Positions 27,937 to 41,657 are shown, counted from the first letter of the stretch. The stretch: DNA of 64,000 nt from Gloeopeniophorella convolvens (GCA_022496205.1 WTXD01000001.1:62001-126000); one strand, 5' to 3'. The notes: a model not told the origin generated them from the sequence alone. Made by a program: numbers and translations.

Positions 27937-30306
27937 ATGCCCAGCCCGCCCTTGAAAAGGGAACTCCTTGAGGGTATGAAACGCGCCGATCTCCAAAGAG
28001 TGTGCAAGGTGCGTGTTTGCCCGCCCCGCGCCCTGCCGTTAACTGCACACGCGTGCACCACGCAGGAACATGGGCTCAAGGCCAATCTCAAGACAGAAGC
28101 ACTCATAGAACTTCTTCTCGACTCACCCACGTTCGTTCCGGCTCTTTTCTTGTCGCACACAGTCCAACCCTTCTCTAGCACTCCCGCTGATACCCCACAG
28201 CCCCCTCCTCGCCGCCCTTCACGTCAGCGCATCGTGTCCACCCGTGGTGCCATTCGGGCGACTGCGAGCGGGTCTCGCCTCCAATCGACTGGCTCTATGA
28301 TTGTTCACTCAGACGTGGACGAAGATGATGGGCAACGAGCCCCCCAACCCGGATCTGGAACTCCGACTGCTCTCCAGTCTGGCCCCGCAACGCGGACAAG
28401 GAAGGCTAAAGATGCTCAGCTGCGGCTAGGTGTGGGACGCCCCACTGCTGCTGGAGGACAAGGGGCGCGGGCGGTGACCAAATCGGTGAGCTCTGTGAAA
28501 GGTTCCCGGTCAAAGAGTGGTCGTACCGCCAAACCCGCCACAGAAACCATCGTAGAAGAAGGTATGTTCGGCCTTTGCTTCCACATCTATCCGGTGTCTT
28601 ACCTTACCAGCAACGTCCCCTGTCGTTGTTGCAGGTCTGTCGTCTCCTTGTGAGGTACATTGAAGAGGATGCGAGTTTCTTAATAGGTGGTGCAGGATCA
28701 TCAAGCCCCCAACACAATGTCGAGCCTGCGCAATCACCGATAGCTGAGGGCAGCGGTTCACGCAGAGATCCCGTCGCTGCCACCATTATAGATCAGGCCG
28801 GTGCGAAAGCGCTTCTTGAAGAGCAGGTAACACGTTTCTTACCTTGTTAATCCCTTGCTCATCACCTGCACTCAGGTCCGTCCTCTGCAGCACACCGTTG
28901 CGTCGCTACAACGGCAGCTTCAACAACAAGCAGCGGATCATGCACGGGAGTTGGTTGCATTGAATGAGAAGATTATGACAATCACGAATGATTTACGAAC
29001 GCTACGCTGCCAAGTGGAGTCAATTCAAACGTTGAAGAGCTCCGTGGAGGAAATGCAAGCAGAGTTAAGCCGTCTCCGGCGCATACCGAGCACGGAACCT
29101 GCCCATGAGTCCCTGAGTATGTCGACCCCTGTGAGCATTCCGCCCGGCAGTCCTCCACGTCCGTCAAACCCTAGGTGAGCCCCAGGTCCAACCCAGCGTA
29201 TCAGCGAATCTAACTTGTATCTTTCCTGCAGGTCTCATCGTCCGCCCGAATCGACTACCCGACCATCTAGAGCTTCGCGATCCAGTCCTGCGTTTGAGTA
29301 TCCACCCCCACCAGCAGGTTCTCCAACGAAACCGCCTTCGCGGGAGATGCCACCGCAGCCCAGCACGTTAGGGAAACGACACCGATCCCCGGACACAGTC
29401 AATAACGCTGTGCAAGCAGATGGTACACCAGAGACGGAGCTACGGAGAGTCGGTTTTCGCTCGAGTCGAAAGCGTACGAAAACAGAGCAACCAACCGAAC
29501 ACCCGTCAGAAGCGCCTCTCGCGGGGCCATCAAACTCAGACCTCCACGGGGACGCAGGTGTTGAAGCGCCGATAGACCTTATGTCGTCCAAAAGTGTCAC
29601 GCCGGGGCTGACGAGCTCCCTCGCTCTGGCAGGTCCAGAACAACCTCTGGGAATTGGCCGCACAGTAGGTGACGAAATATTCACCGAGCAAGATTTTGAT
29701 TTCTTCGACAACCCGCCGAACCTTCAACTACAAGCCGATTCACAACCGAGCTCTTCTCAGGCAGAAGAAGTTCGCCATCCATTTGCATTCACATTCCCTG
29801 GTGTAGCTCAATTCCCTGTGACCTCTACTCCGGCCCCTACTGGAGCATTACCCGCCGCTCCGTGTTCCCCTGCTTTAGGCGCCTTCCCATACCCGGAGCG
29901 ACCGCACTCACCTAGCCCTGTGCCTATGCCACACCGGACCTCCGGACGATCGCAGGGAGACGTATATCGACCATTTGGGTTTCCACCTGGAAGCAGGAAC
30001 CCATCCAGTACCTCGACTACCAACGAGGCTGCCATCGATCCGATTGCTTTGCTTCACACACCCCCTCCTACATTTCCTGATATGCTCGGCCTGGACGTTG
30101 ACCCAATCGACGGTCGGCGTAAAGCCTCCAGTAACGAGATCGGCGCAGGGCTTGGAATGACCTCTATGCCGATGCATGCTGAGGATACGCCACCAGTTCC
30201 CGTGCGGCGCACTATGTACGGCACCGAGCTCGAAGGCGACACGAGGTTCGGCGATTTTGGAGTTGAAGGTGTTGCCACCGGATTTTGGACCGGAGGGAGA
30301 TTCTGA
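27937..30306 (+). CDS. SAP-like motif and coiled-coil protein, function unknown
   Basis: About 700 residues. The first exon and the next form a SAP-like helix-extension-helix: LLEGMKRADLQRVCK joined over a GTGCGT intron to EHGLKANLKTEALIELLLDS. SAP motifs often bind DNA or chromatin. A basic Ser/Arg/Pro-rich part follows (RRPSRQRIVSTRGAIRATAS). A coiled coil lies at about 28880-29085 (RPLQHTVASLQRQLQQQAAD, LNEKIMTITNDLRTLRCQVE). The last long exon (29231-30306) is disordered, with a basic patch SSRKRTK (about 29462), an acidic EQDFDFFDNPP patch (about 29690), and ends VATGFWTGGRF. The start at 27937 sits 225 bp from the divergent LIM gene. The nuclear role is an inference from the SAP motif only. 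Confidence 0.7.
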
Positions 30307-30398
30307 CCAAAGATGTGTCGGCCGTGCGCCATTGATTGCTTGATTGTATCACACATAACGTTATCCTTATAACATAGTCGCCGCTGTCGAAGTGTAGA

Positions 30399-30426
30399 GT
30401 ACTATGGTGTCGTGGGAAATGGTGAT
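30399..30426 (+). repeat. 28-bp inverted repeat, left copy
   Basis: Matches the reverse complement of 31054-31081 with two mismatches (core GGGAAATGGTGAT). The two copies bound 683 bp. No target-site duplication is obvious. Confidence 0.7.
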
Positions 30427-31038
30427 CCACCGGGAAGTGGTGATTTTGAAAGAATGGCATCGCGCACATCAACGGCTGCATATATTGGCTTGAAATTTTT
30501 CATGAAGAATTGCATAGATATATTCTATAAGTGTGTAAACCTTTGTATCGATTGGATGGATGGATGAAGCAGTAGAGAATGATCATTGTCAGCTAGCCTT
30601 GCTTTCCGTATATCAAACCTCCAGGAACACAACTTGTAGCGCTCTTGAAACCACCAAACTCCCCACATAGCACAATATATAAGTCTACAACACCTCTGTA
30701 AAGTTATAACCCTGTGAGATGAGAGGAACCTCATAAACAAGATATCTTCCTCTCATAGCCTGGCTCACCGTGACACGGAGATTCAGGCTCCGGTCGAATC
30801 CTGATTGCGATTGCATCATGTCATCAGATGGCGCCTATCAGCCGGCAAGCTCGGCAACCGTGACAGCTTGTGACGCGCTCGATGTTCTCGCGGGGGCTTT
30901 GGCCTCGGTTTCGGCTTCATCCTGGCACGCTCTAATCTCGAGAGAAAAAATTAAAACTCTGCATACTGGTGCACAAGATGCCATAGTATCTGCCTACAAA
31001 GTTTGAGACCAAGAGGTAACGAGACGGGCGTGATATCT

Positions 31039-31066
31039 GGGAAATGGTGAATCATCACCATTTCCC
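31039..31066. repeat. Perfect palindrome, 12-bp arms
   Basis: Arms GGGAAATGGTGA and TCACCATTTCCC are separated by 4 nt. One more T-A pair extends the stem, and four further pairs follow after a one-base bulge. It lies about 315 bp beyond the MAP kinase stop codon. Confidence 0.8.
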
Positions 31067-31081
31067 ATGATACCATAGTAC
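31054..31081 (-). repeat. 28-bp inverted repeat, right copy
   Basis: Partner of 30399-30426; it overlaps the right arm of the palindrome at 31039-31066. Confidence 0.7.
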
Positions 31082-31381
31082 AACCGCTTTCCCAACACCG
31101 CACATTAATTTGCGCCAAACCCTCCAGGAGGAACTGGGGTGTGATAGTGAAGACACAATTACAGGCACATAATGGGTATACATGTACAGGCGAACAGAGC
31201 AGGTGTATATAATACGGCAAAGCCTTCATAAGGTAATGCTGGGATGGATTTATCGGATCGACGAAAGACGTTTATAATGATACTTGCCACATCAACATAA
31301 ATAAAGCACGTCTCAATGCTCAGATGGAGGGTACAAAGCAAACAACTTCCTCGTAAAGGAGTTCTTTAAGTTGAGCTTTGT

Positions 31382-32825
<1,444 letters not shown>

Positions 32826-33743
32826 CGAGGGAGATGAAGCGGTGCAATCAGTCGGATATCGTGAAACTGAACAAGAGAAAGCTGGATGAAAATGGGAGGG
32901 TAGCCCAGACGGGATTAAAAGACAAGGGTGGGTGGAAGGATGCTCAAAAGAAGTCTTATAGGCGACCACGGCGCCGGATTTATGTACAGAGCCGTTTAGT
33001 TTTGATGATCGTTTCAATTTGGACTCGGATGCTGCGATGTGAGTTGCACGCGCAACAGATGAATCATTGATCGTAACGTGGCTGGAGCAGATTGAACCGA
33101 ACGCCTTCCCCTTGTACAACGCTGATCACCCACGAGTGAAAGTTGCAATATCCCCTGCGCTATTCGAGGCTGCACGACAGGCTCTCGAGGACGGGACATA
33201 TCACCGGGTGCGTCGGGAAGGCACCTTCACGGCCAACTCGTGCCCGGGCCGCCGCGATCTGATGAAAGGGAGCCACCGAGCACGACGCTTGGCTTACGCA
33301 GCCTGCAGCGGCAGCGATGGCGGTGCCCCCGGATTATTCAATATCTTCAGTGGGGCTGTTCCCAGACAACGCTGCCACCGAAGGCTGTGTCCATCTGTGT
33401 CTACACCGCCGTTTCACTGTCCCGACGCCCATACTGGCTGATCGGCAATTTAACGCGCCTTCTCATACCAGGCGAAACATCCTGGCATGCCATTGGGCAA
33501 CCCGGTCATCATTCGTCCGCCTTATGCTACTCAGCTCGTGCAACTGTCACCTCGGAGCTCTCGGCTTGTGTCTGTGCGAAGGCCCTGTGCCAGAGATCAT
33601 ACTCAATTCGGTGCGGTCCTCTGCTCGTCGATCATTCGCAGAAAATGCCTCAATTGTGTTTTTGTCTATAAAACGGCGAGCTGTTGCACGGGAGATCGTC
33701 ATCCAGTCCTCCAGCTTCAGCTTCAGCTTCACTTCGTCTGCCC
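32826..33743. promoter_or_regulatory. Divergent region, MAP kinase / cupredoxin copy 2
   Basis: 918 bp between start codons on opposite strands. A TATAAAA box at 33667-33673 lies about 75 bp before the cupredoxin copy 2 ATG, on its strand. An open frame at 33067-33441 has mildly protein-like composition at its start, but no ATG context or splicing supports it as a gene. Confidence 0.5.
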
Positions 33744-35181
33744 ATGTTCTGCTCCACCCTATTCCTCAGTGGGTTTGCCCTCCTCTCAACCGCGGCGGCA
33801 CAGCAGGTGTGGCATGTCACTGTCGGTGATGCTGCCGGCGACACCATCTACAACCCGACTCACATCGTGAGCACGCAGCCTGACTCTACCTGACTTTCCT
33901 GTCCTCATCACAGTCGAACGCATGCACAGACCGGGGCCGCAGTCGGAGATACTGTCGTCTTTGAGTTCAACCCGAAAAATCACACCGTCACCCGGTCCTC
34001 CTTCGCCACTCCCTGCTTACACTTGGACGGCGGCTTCGACTCTGGATTGTAAGTTTACTGTGACGATGGCCCTGACCTTGTCTGATACGCATGTCACAGC
34101 TTCCCGGTCGCCCCCGGCACTACATCTGGCTTCCCGACGTACAACATTACCGTAAACGACGTACGTCCCTTCAATGTCCCGGACGCATCCTACGCGGTAG
34201 GCTGACTGTCCCCTGCAGACCGGGCCGATCTGGGCGTACTGCAAGCAAGGCGAGTTCACCACGGCGAGCCACTGCGGCAAGGGAATGGTGTTCGCCGTGA
34301 ATCCTGGAGCCGATGGAACGGCCAACTCGTTCGCCAACTTCCAGGCCGCGGCCATTGCTGAGGGCGCTGCTCTGGCGTCTTCCACTTCATCTCCGTCTGC
34401 GTCGTCCACGATCTACACTGCGGCTTATGGGAGTGCGACGATCCCGCCTCCGGATTCCGTCGTGACCGTCACCCAGACGGTGACTGTGGCTCAGTCGACA
34501 TGGACGACGACATATGCGTCCTTCCCCGACTCGCCCGCGCCGACTCCCGCCTCGCTCACTGGCAACGTGATCAGGGTGATTGTGGGTGGATCCAGCCTGA
34601 CGTTCGACCCTCCGTCGGTCGCCGCCCTTCCGCGTGACACGATCGTCTTTGAGTTGTGAGTGCCAGTCGCTTGCGGGTGAGCACTGGGACGGCCAAGGAC
34701 TGACGGGACACTGTGTAATAGCCACCAGAAGAATCACACGGCTACGCAGTCTAACTTTGAATCACCGTGTGTGTCGAACGGCGGGTTCGACTCTGGGTTC
34801 AACCCTGTCAGCGCGAATGCGACGGAGTTCCCGACATACAACTTGACGATCAATGACACCGCGCCGGTGTGGGCTTTCGTAAGTGCCCTTTCTCGTGGTT
34901 GACTTGCTCCAGATGATTCTGACGAAACATGCTCCGGAATGCAGTGCAGACAGGATGGACACTGTGGATCGGGAATGGTGTTCGCTGTGAACGCTGAGAA
35001 TAGCTCTGCGCGCAATTTCGATGCGTTCAAGGCTCTCGCAATCCAGTTGAACGGCACAGCAACGTCCTCCAGTGCTGCGACTGCATCGACGGCTCCACCC
35101 GAGAACAGCGCAATATCCCATCAGGTGCAGAACACACTGCTTCTCATTATGACTGGTGCTGTCGTTAGTTTCTTGTTCTGA
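33744..35181 (+). CDS. Secreted two-domain cupredoxin, GPI-type, copy 2
   Basis: Near-twin of the gene at 19498-20947, on the opposite strand. The signal peptide MFCSTLFLSGFALLSTAAA differs from copy 1 at a few residues; then both cupredoxin domains, with their four ligand motifs each, are the same, and so are the introns. After AIQLNGT the C-terminus is different: ATSSSAATASTAPPENSA followed by a hydrophobic end (LLLIMTGAVVSFLF), again GPI-signal-like. It ends at 35181. Expected place is the cell surface or wall. Both copies appear intact and free of stops. The abrupt change from identity to divergence at both ends is better explained by gene conversion or recombination than by a simple whole-gene duplication. 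Confidence 0.9.
33777..35057 (+). repeat. 1281-bp inverted repeat, right arm
   Basis: Inverted partner of 19634-20914. The spacer between arms is 12,862 bp (20915-33776). The coordinate sum of paired bases is constant (54,691), which shows no insertion or deletion. Confidence 0.95.
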
Positions 35182-35458
35182 GGTTGAGGGATATGCGGAT
35201 GACCATCATGGACATGTGATTTATTCTTACAGTAATCATATACCCATTTCTCACGGAGTGTACTATCACTTCGCTGTTCAATAAGCTCGTGCATTCTCCG
35301 GTCACATTACGAAGATGGAAAATGACCTTGCAGCCTGCCAATCAGAGACGGAAACGTGGTGCGGGGTGACGCGGTGACGGGATGAATAAGTCAAGTGCCC
35401 CTATCATAAAGGCCCTCAGCCTACGCATGCAGACGTGACGGACAAGCTAATAAGATGC

Positions 35459-35987
35459 CTATTCCTCCTCCTCCTCATCGGGGGCCCTGCGATGCGATCA
35501 GACAGCGAAACTTGGGAAAAACATGAAGAACGCACTCGATGTTATAGAAGCGGAGCTGGTAGACGTCTTTACTCGACGCTACCACGCGGAGGTAGTCCCG
35601 CAGAGTGCTCTTCTTGAGATACTTTTTGGTGAGGTACTTGAGGTACCGCTTGGAGAACGGGATGTTGGATACGACGGTGATCTTATTTTGGCCTGGAAGG
35701 GGGATGAGAGAGAAACATGAAGATATGGGCACGAGAGCCGGACCATCGCGAGTAATCTTGACATTGTCACCTAGCTGACCTGCCTTCCCATCGACCTTGA
35801 TACGGTCATGGAGGTACTTCTCAAAGGCAGCGCCATCGAAGAGTTCATCATTCGCGGGGCGGGAGTAGTCGATGATAAACTTGTGCTTAGCAGCGGAGGT
35901 CTTGGAAGTGGCGGCCTTGGGCTAGAAAGCATGGTTCAGCCTACTGAGAAGGGGACTCAGCAAAGCGATGCCATGCAAACTAACCAT
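35459..35987 (-). CDS. RPL22: Ribosomal protein eL22 (60S L22)
   Basis: Large-subunit ribosomal protein of about 125 residues. The first exon is only the ATG (35985-35987). A GTTAGT intron of about 65 nt joins it to [20 protein letters not shown], a typical placement in fungal ribosomal protein genes. The family core is [39 protein letters not shown], and after an intron [20 protein letters not shown] and [19 protein letters not shown]. The last intron (donor GTGCGT after FYNI) leads to APDEEEEE and the stop. Head to head with CBF5, 226 bp apart. Confidence 0.95.
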
Positions 35988-36213
35988 GTCGGGCGTCGAT
36001 GGTGTGTCTTGATGATGCTGCTCACGCACAAGCTCGCCTGGTTTTGTGGACTATACAGTTCATCTCGGGAATTACCGGACTCCCGTAAGGGTAGTTTGAC
36101 CCCACGCTCCGGCTCGGAAAAGCCGGGAGCAAGGAAAATGGCGCGCGTTTCCGAGGCCAAGTTTACTTTGCAGCAAGAGCAAGAGCAGCCCCCGCACCGC
36201 GTTTGACGCGACC
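35988..36213. promoter_or_regulatory. Shared divergent promoter, RPL22 / CBF5
   Basis: 226 bp between the start codons of two ribosome-biogenesis genes on opposite strands. Any promoter elements must be shared or adjacent, which suggests co-expression. Confidence 0.6.
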
Positions 36214-37980
36214 ATGAGCTCCGCGCTTCCACCGTCAAAGGTTGCCTCTGCCCAGCAACAGGGCGACTTCTCCATAAAGCCCGAGTCTGTCCAGCCTGTT
36301 CTGTCGACATCGGAATGGCCACTCCTTCTCAAAAACTACGACAAGCTTCTTGTCCGTTCTAGTCACTTTACCCCCATCCCGTCTGGTTGCAGTCCCCTCA
36401 AGCGCGACATCACATCTTACATCAAGTATGTTTCTCCCGTTTTCTTTCTGCGACCAATTGGAATTTGTTCAACCCACAGGTCCGGAGTCATCAACCTAGA
36501 CAAACCGTCAAATCCCTCTTCTCACGAAGTCGTTGCATGGTTACGCCGAATTCTTCGAGTCGAGAAAACAGGTCACAGCGGCACTCTTGATCCTAAGGTC
36601 ACAGGCTGCTTGATCGTTTGCATCGACCGCGCGACCAGGCTTGTCAAGTCACAGCAGGGCGCAGGTGCGTCGATACCGCTAACGGTTACAAGAGCAGAGC
36701 TTACCCTTGAGCGTAGGAAAGGAGTATGTCTGCGTCTTGCGTTTACACTCTGCCCTTCCCAGTCCTACTGCGCTTCCACGGGCTTTGGAAACACTCACGG
36801 GTGCACTTTTCCAACGCCCTCCTCTCATTTCTGCTGTCAAGCGGCAACTTCGCATTCGCACTATCCATGAATCGAAGCTGCTCGAATTTGACGAAAAACG
36901 CAACCTTGGTGTGTTCTGGGTCTCATGCGAGGCCGGCACCTATATTCGGACACTCTGCGTGCATCTTGGTCTCTTGCTAGGGGTTGGTGGTCATATGCAG
37001 GAACTCAGGCGTGTACGCAGTGGTGCATTGTCAGAGAACGACGACATGGTCACTATGCACGACGTGCTGGACGCGCAATGGACATACGACAATACTCGAG
37101 ATGGTGCGTGAGGTTGCGGACGCCGCCCACGGTGGATATACTGACGCATGGCTCAGAATCTTACTTGCGACGTGTCATCCGACCATTAGAATCTTTACTG
37201 ATTGGATACAAGCGCATCGTCGTAAAGGATAGCGCAGTCAATGCCGTCTGCTACGGCGCAAAACTCATGATTCCTGGTCTTCTCCGCTACGAGGCTGACA
37301 TCTCCGTTCATGAAGAAGTGGTTCTCATGACCACCAAAGGAGAAGCTATCGCACTCGCTATTGCCATGATGTCGACCGTCGAGCTTGCTACTTGCGACCA
37401 CGGCGTCGTTGCCAAAGTCAAGCGTTGCATTATGGAGCGAGACACCTACCCTAGGCGTTGGGGCCTCGGGCCCAAGGCTATGGAAAAGAAGAAGATGGTT
37501 AAAGAAGGCAAGCTTGGGAAGCACGGCGAGAAAATCGAGGGTATTACTCCTGTAGGGTGGAGCAAAGACTATGTGGACTACACGCGCGAGGTGCGATACA
37601 ATATGTGGCCAATGTCGACCATCATTCACCTTGCCTTTCAGCAGCCTGCAGGTCAAGCGACACCTACACCCGCAGTTGATTCACAGGCAGCGTCAGCTTC
37701 TGTTGAGCAGCTCGGAGCAGTAGAACCGAGCTCTCCTGAAAAATCCAAGGAAAAGAAGCGCAAGCGCAAGTCTGACGTGGCTGATACCGATATCTTGATG
37801 GCCGTCACAGAAAGTGGTGGGGAAGGCGAGGACGAGAAGAAGAAGCGCAAGAAGGAGAAAAAGGAGAAAAAGGTCAAGGAAAGGGAGGCTGCTGCTGGCA
37901 CAGAGGAGGAAGATGAGGCAAAGCGTGAGCGCAAACGCCTCAAGAAGGAGAAGAAGGCGGCGAAAGGCGAAGAGTCATAA
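36214..37980 (+). CDS. CBF5: Cbf5/dyskerin, H/ACA pseudouridine synthase
   Basis: Catalytic subunit of H/ACA snoRNPs that converts uridine to pseudouridine in rRNA and snRNA in the nucleolus. The N-terminal DKCLD region (about 36250-36420) precedes the TruB fold. The catalytic block [20 protein letters not shown] (about 36573) contains the essential Asp. Then come [12 protein letters not shown], the split exon [17 protein letters not shown] (about 36815), [12 protein letters not shown] (about 36937), and the PUA domain ([20 protein letters not shown] at about 37219; [13 protein letters not shown]). The end is a long Lys/Glu tail with KKRKRKSD and [15 protein letters not shown], the usual nucleolar signal of Cbf5. 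About 490 residues. Confidence 0.95.
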
Positions 37981-38228
37981 TTTCGCTGTATCCATCTACT
38001 ACTCATGTTGTTTGCTGTCGCTGTTTGAAACTCACTTCTACCCTCGTCCTCAATGTATCTCCTTAATTATCAATCTTGGGATGATCTCAGACAGTGTGTT
38101 ATGACCATTGCAATGATACATGTGCGATTGTGAAACTGGATACAGGCATCGAGGCCGTGGGATGAATAAGTGATGTTTTACAGGGCGATATGCCACCATT
38201 GTCCTGATAGACGCCCCGCGCTCCTCTG

Positions 38229-40216
38229 CTATTCGCTCACACGAGAGATAAGGACTTGGTCGCTGGCGTCGCTCTGGAAGCTCTCCCGATGACTAGTGCG
38301 TCTGACAGCCATCTGGGGGAAGTTGATGAAACCATCCGGAGGGACAGATACGCTCGTCTGGGAGATAGACTCGCGTGCCCTGCCGCGCAGAGACGGCCGG
38401 GTCCTGTGTCGGTTTGAAGCACTGGCGTCGACATACAGCTTGGTGTCCCAAGACCATGGATCACGAACAATTGCCTCTTGTTCGTGGCGACGAACGACCC
38501 GGCCGAAGCTGTGCACTGTGAGTACGGACGATATGGCCACTGGGAGGTATGGCTGATTAGCCTACGTCTTCGGGGAGAAGATACACGACTGACGATTGAA
38601 TATAGTCCATCCGGTTCCCATCCAGAAGATATGGTGACTAGCCCCGACGATCGCCACCACTGCCGACACCACTGTCACAGCGACGATGAAGGTAGTGTAG
38701 CACAACTGGTGATCGGTCAGTCAACACCTATTGACTTTGACTACAGTAAGAGAAGACGAACCTCGTCTCTCATGACTTCACGGAACAGCTGTACGCGCGT
38801 ACCCATACCAAGTCCGAAGAGACTGGAACGCCAGAGCCTATTTCGCTTCATTCCCACGAGGCTCATCAAGCGAGATAGGGCGCCGGGTGACTGGTCTTCT
38901 CTTTGTGGGTTCTCTTCGGTGTCGTCTGGTCTGGCTGGCTGGGGCACATGGTCCCACCAGCCACGCGAGACCGGCGGTGATTTTACCACCTCCTCCTTGG
39001 TCTCGGCGGCGGTCGAAGCCCGATAAGAGATGCGGCCTTGGGCAGCTGTCAGGCGCGATGACCTCCAGACCGCGTAGATGACTGACAGGGACTGAGAGCG
39101 ACAATAAATCACACGGGAAACGCTTACAGCAACAGCAGACAGAAGATGCCTGGACAAAAGTCATAATCATGACTATTGGCAGTAACCCTGGTCCGTTGCC
39201 GCGGACACAGCTACCTGCAACCGTTTAGCAGAGCAAAGTGGTAAGATGCATGAAACGCTCACCACTAAGTCGTCGTACTCCTTTGATACGCACGAGGTCT
39301 ATTGCTTCCAGAGTTGTACTTGCAGCTTGAAGGGCCCCGAGCAGAACCAGCACGAAAGGCGAGTTGTTCAAGCATCGGTAAGCTTTCGTGCCGAACGCTC
39401 CAGAAAGCTTTTCCACATTTCAGATACCGAAAGGAGACGAGATATAGCATTCGACTGACCAACAGCCAACAGCAGAACTGCGTGAAGAAAGACGATATAC
39501 GGAGAATCCTAGAGGCGGACGTCGGGATTAACTCCATGCGTCCACCAGGTTGCGACGTACATGGTGCAATCCACCGTCTGGCTAAAGAATCCAAGCACCC
39601 ATGTTGTCCAAGGAGCGAGGGCCATTACTTGGCTTGCGAATAAAATATAGAACAAGCCCTTCTTCTCTACCTTCATCCTCCGAAGATATCCGGAAGAAAT
39701 GAAGATATTCCGGACTATCAGCATAACATACGCCCCCAAGAGAAGGAGCAAGGTTGCTGCCTCCTTTGCATCCTCGACCAGAGGCGATGCTACAAGGGAA
39801 CCATCCGGTAGGGATACATAACTCGGTCTGAAAGACCCGATGGGTTCGTCGTAGTAGCGATGGAAGTTAGGAATAATCAGCGTCGTCGTCAATTGCACGA
39901 CGACTACGTCGAGGTCGCAAGTCGATGCTGATGGACTTGGGGAGGGTGTCGGTAATAAAGCTGGTAGTAGAAAGGGAATGTATGGCGGATTGAATGATGG
40001 TGTGGGCTCTGAGCGAGCGACGAAAGGAGTACTACCTGGTAGAGGTGGGGAACGGGTCGGAAAGGCCCAAACCTCCGGAATCATACCAGTGCCAAAAGCG
40101 CCCTCCCGGGGACAGTGAAGGGGACGTAGTCAGAAAGGCTGATCCTCGCCAGCGAGGACGATAGCAGCGAAAGAGCGGGGCTGCGATACCTGGCGGTCCA
40201 GGTTGAAGAAAGGCAT
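38229..40216 (-). CDS. Multi-pass membrane protein, function unknown
   Basis: I do not recognise the family. The proposed start MPFFNLDRQ (40216) is joined by an intron ending CGGGAG to GAFGTGMIPEVWAFPTRSPP. The luminal-looking N-terminal part (to RPSYVSLPDGSLVASP) is followed by hydrophobic segments ATLLLLLGAYVMLIVRNIFI, GLFYILFASQVMALAPWTTW, SSFFTQFCCWLLLSGAF (built over two 52-nt introns, about 39513-39564 and 39408-39459), SPFVLVLLGALQAAS, a segment near SRVIYCRSQSLSVIYAV, and TFIVAVTVVSAVVAIVGASHH. The hydrophilic C-terminal exon (HSFGRVVRRHEQEAIVRDPW, about 38470) ends ISRVSE. About 470 residues with six or seven TM helices and a cytosolic tail. Exon limits near 38990-39240 are uncertain. 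Confidence 0.65.
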
Positions 40217-40716
40217 TGGGGGTGAGCGACTGCTGCCAAGGTATGCTGCACTCCGGTGGGAAGACGAAGGTTCACGAACTCTATGGTCTCCAGGGCCACC
40301 TTGGTTAGCGCCAAATAGATGAGTTCACTGAGCGAGCGCTTCACGCAAAACCTTACAGTAAATACGTCACGTGTTGGTGCCTTCAGAGGAACCCTTTCGC
40401 CACGTTGCACGATATCTCTACGCGATGGGAAAATTAAATCGAGATCGCCCTCGTATTCACACGAAGGACCAGAGCTTGGGTTTCTAGGAACCGCCTGGAT
40501 TAAATCAGAGTGACAGTAACTTTAAACTAATTCCCTCCATTAGATTTCGCCCCCCCAGGAGTTATAGCGAAAATTTTACTCGGACATTCAGGTTTTCGTT
40601 GCCTACGTGTTACATAGCCCAATATTGCTACCGTAACGAGGAGACATAGCCGCGGTTACTGCTGTCCACGAAAAGCGTTCCAGGAATATAGAAGGCTGGG
40701 CCCTCGGGTTCTTCGC
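40217..40716. other. Spacer upstream of the membrane protein gene
   Basis: 500 bp between two - strand genes. It contains a protein-like open stretch on the - strand (DLIFPSRRDIVQRGERV near 40430), which may be an unrecognised upstream exon; otherwise nothing. Confidence 0.35.
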
Positions 40717-41657
40717 TTAAATTGCAAACATCATGCTCAGAAGAGCCAATGAGAAGAAGGCCAGAGGCTGAAAAGCATGGTTTTAATCTCATAAGGACAG
40801 ACCACAGGTAGATAGAGAATTACCGCCTGTAGTGATGGGGTGCAGGAAGTGGCAGCGGACGAGCTTGAAGCATCAAGAGGGGCCAAACCACTCGTGTTGA
40901 GGAAAGGATTTGCGGGGGGCGGCGAGTTTGGCTGGGGTAGATCTTGCAATTGGTTGGTGCCATTAGTACATGGGCCACTGGGACTAGTGTTCTCGATTGA
41001 AATAGGAACGGGCGTGATCGAGAAATAGTTTTGACCGTTGATGTGGGATCCCTCGTATACGGTGAACTAAAGCATGTCTATTAAGAACCGCCGCCGTCGA
41101 TGACCAGAGTATCGCATACATTATAATTGCCCGGGGTGACACAGTTGGACAGGACGAAATTGATATGCTTGACCGTACTTTCAGGCTCCTGGGTCAACAG
41201 ACCAGTACCATTGGAGATAGTCAAGTTGGTTTTGGTCTGCTCGGATACGAGATACAGTTCCAAGGAATCAAAGCCAGTGGCCAGTCCAGCCCCAGGCGCG
41301 GCAGCAGCCTGCGGTAGTTTCCCGTCGCCGGAAACCTGGAAGAGGTAGATAAGTCACAAAAACGCACAACAGTACTCTGACACGCACGTCGATAGCAATG
41401 GGGATGCTGCTCCCAGCATGGAAAGTACTGCAGACGCGTGGTTAGCTCTGACGCCACTTTGACTGGCCTCATGAAGCGACGTATACGCACCCATTCGGCG
41501 CAGGTGCATCCACGATTGCTAATGCATAAGTGAACACTTGGCCATTGACAAGGTATTGGGCGGACACAGTGCGAGCCAGCAACAAGATGCTGAACGATCG
41601 GAGGAGGACAGACAGCCCTGGGAGATCTCGAGTGAGATGAAGCGGCACCTTCAGCAT
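40717..41657 (-). CDS. Secreted GPI-anchored-type protein
   Basis: Small cell-surface protein of about 225 residues, family unknown to me. The N-terminus has a hydrophobic signal (LLRSFSILLLARTVSA, after MLKVPLHLTRDL). After an intron comes GTFHAGSSIPIAID, then VSGDGKLPQAAAAPGAGLAT and a beta-rich stretch: FDSLELYLVSEQTKTNLTIS, GTGLLTQEPES, HINFVLSNCVTPGNYN. Asn-Xaa-Thr sites are present. A further exon reads FTVYEGSHINGQNYFSITPV. The C-terminal region is Pro/Asn/Ser-rich, and the last exon, after a GTAATT intron, gives PLAFFSLALLSMMFAI, a GPI-type hydrophobic end. This layout is common in agaricomycete surface proteins. No enzyme motif is seen. Confidence 0.75.

Larger units (their letters stand above)
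30307..31381. other. Convergent intergenic region with small inverted repeats
   Basis: 1.07 kb between the 3' ends of the SAP-like gene and the MAP kinase gene. It carries a 28-bp inverted pair and a palindrome, listed separately. I see no gene. Confidence 0.5.

Noticed and set aside
33067..33441. Possible gene upstream of cupredoxin copy 2
   Set aside because: The first 30 codons look protein-like, but the rest does not, and no introns restore a longer frame.
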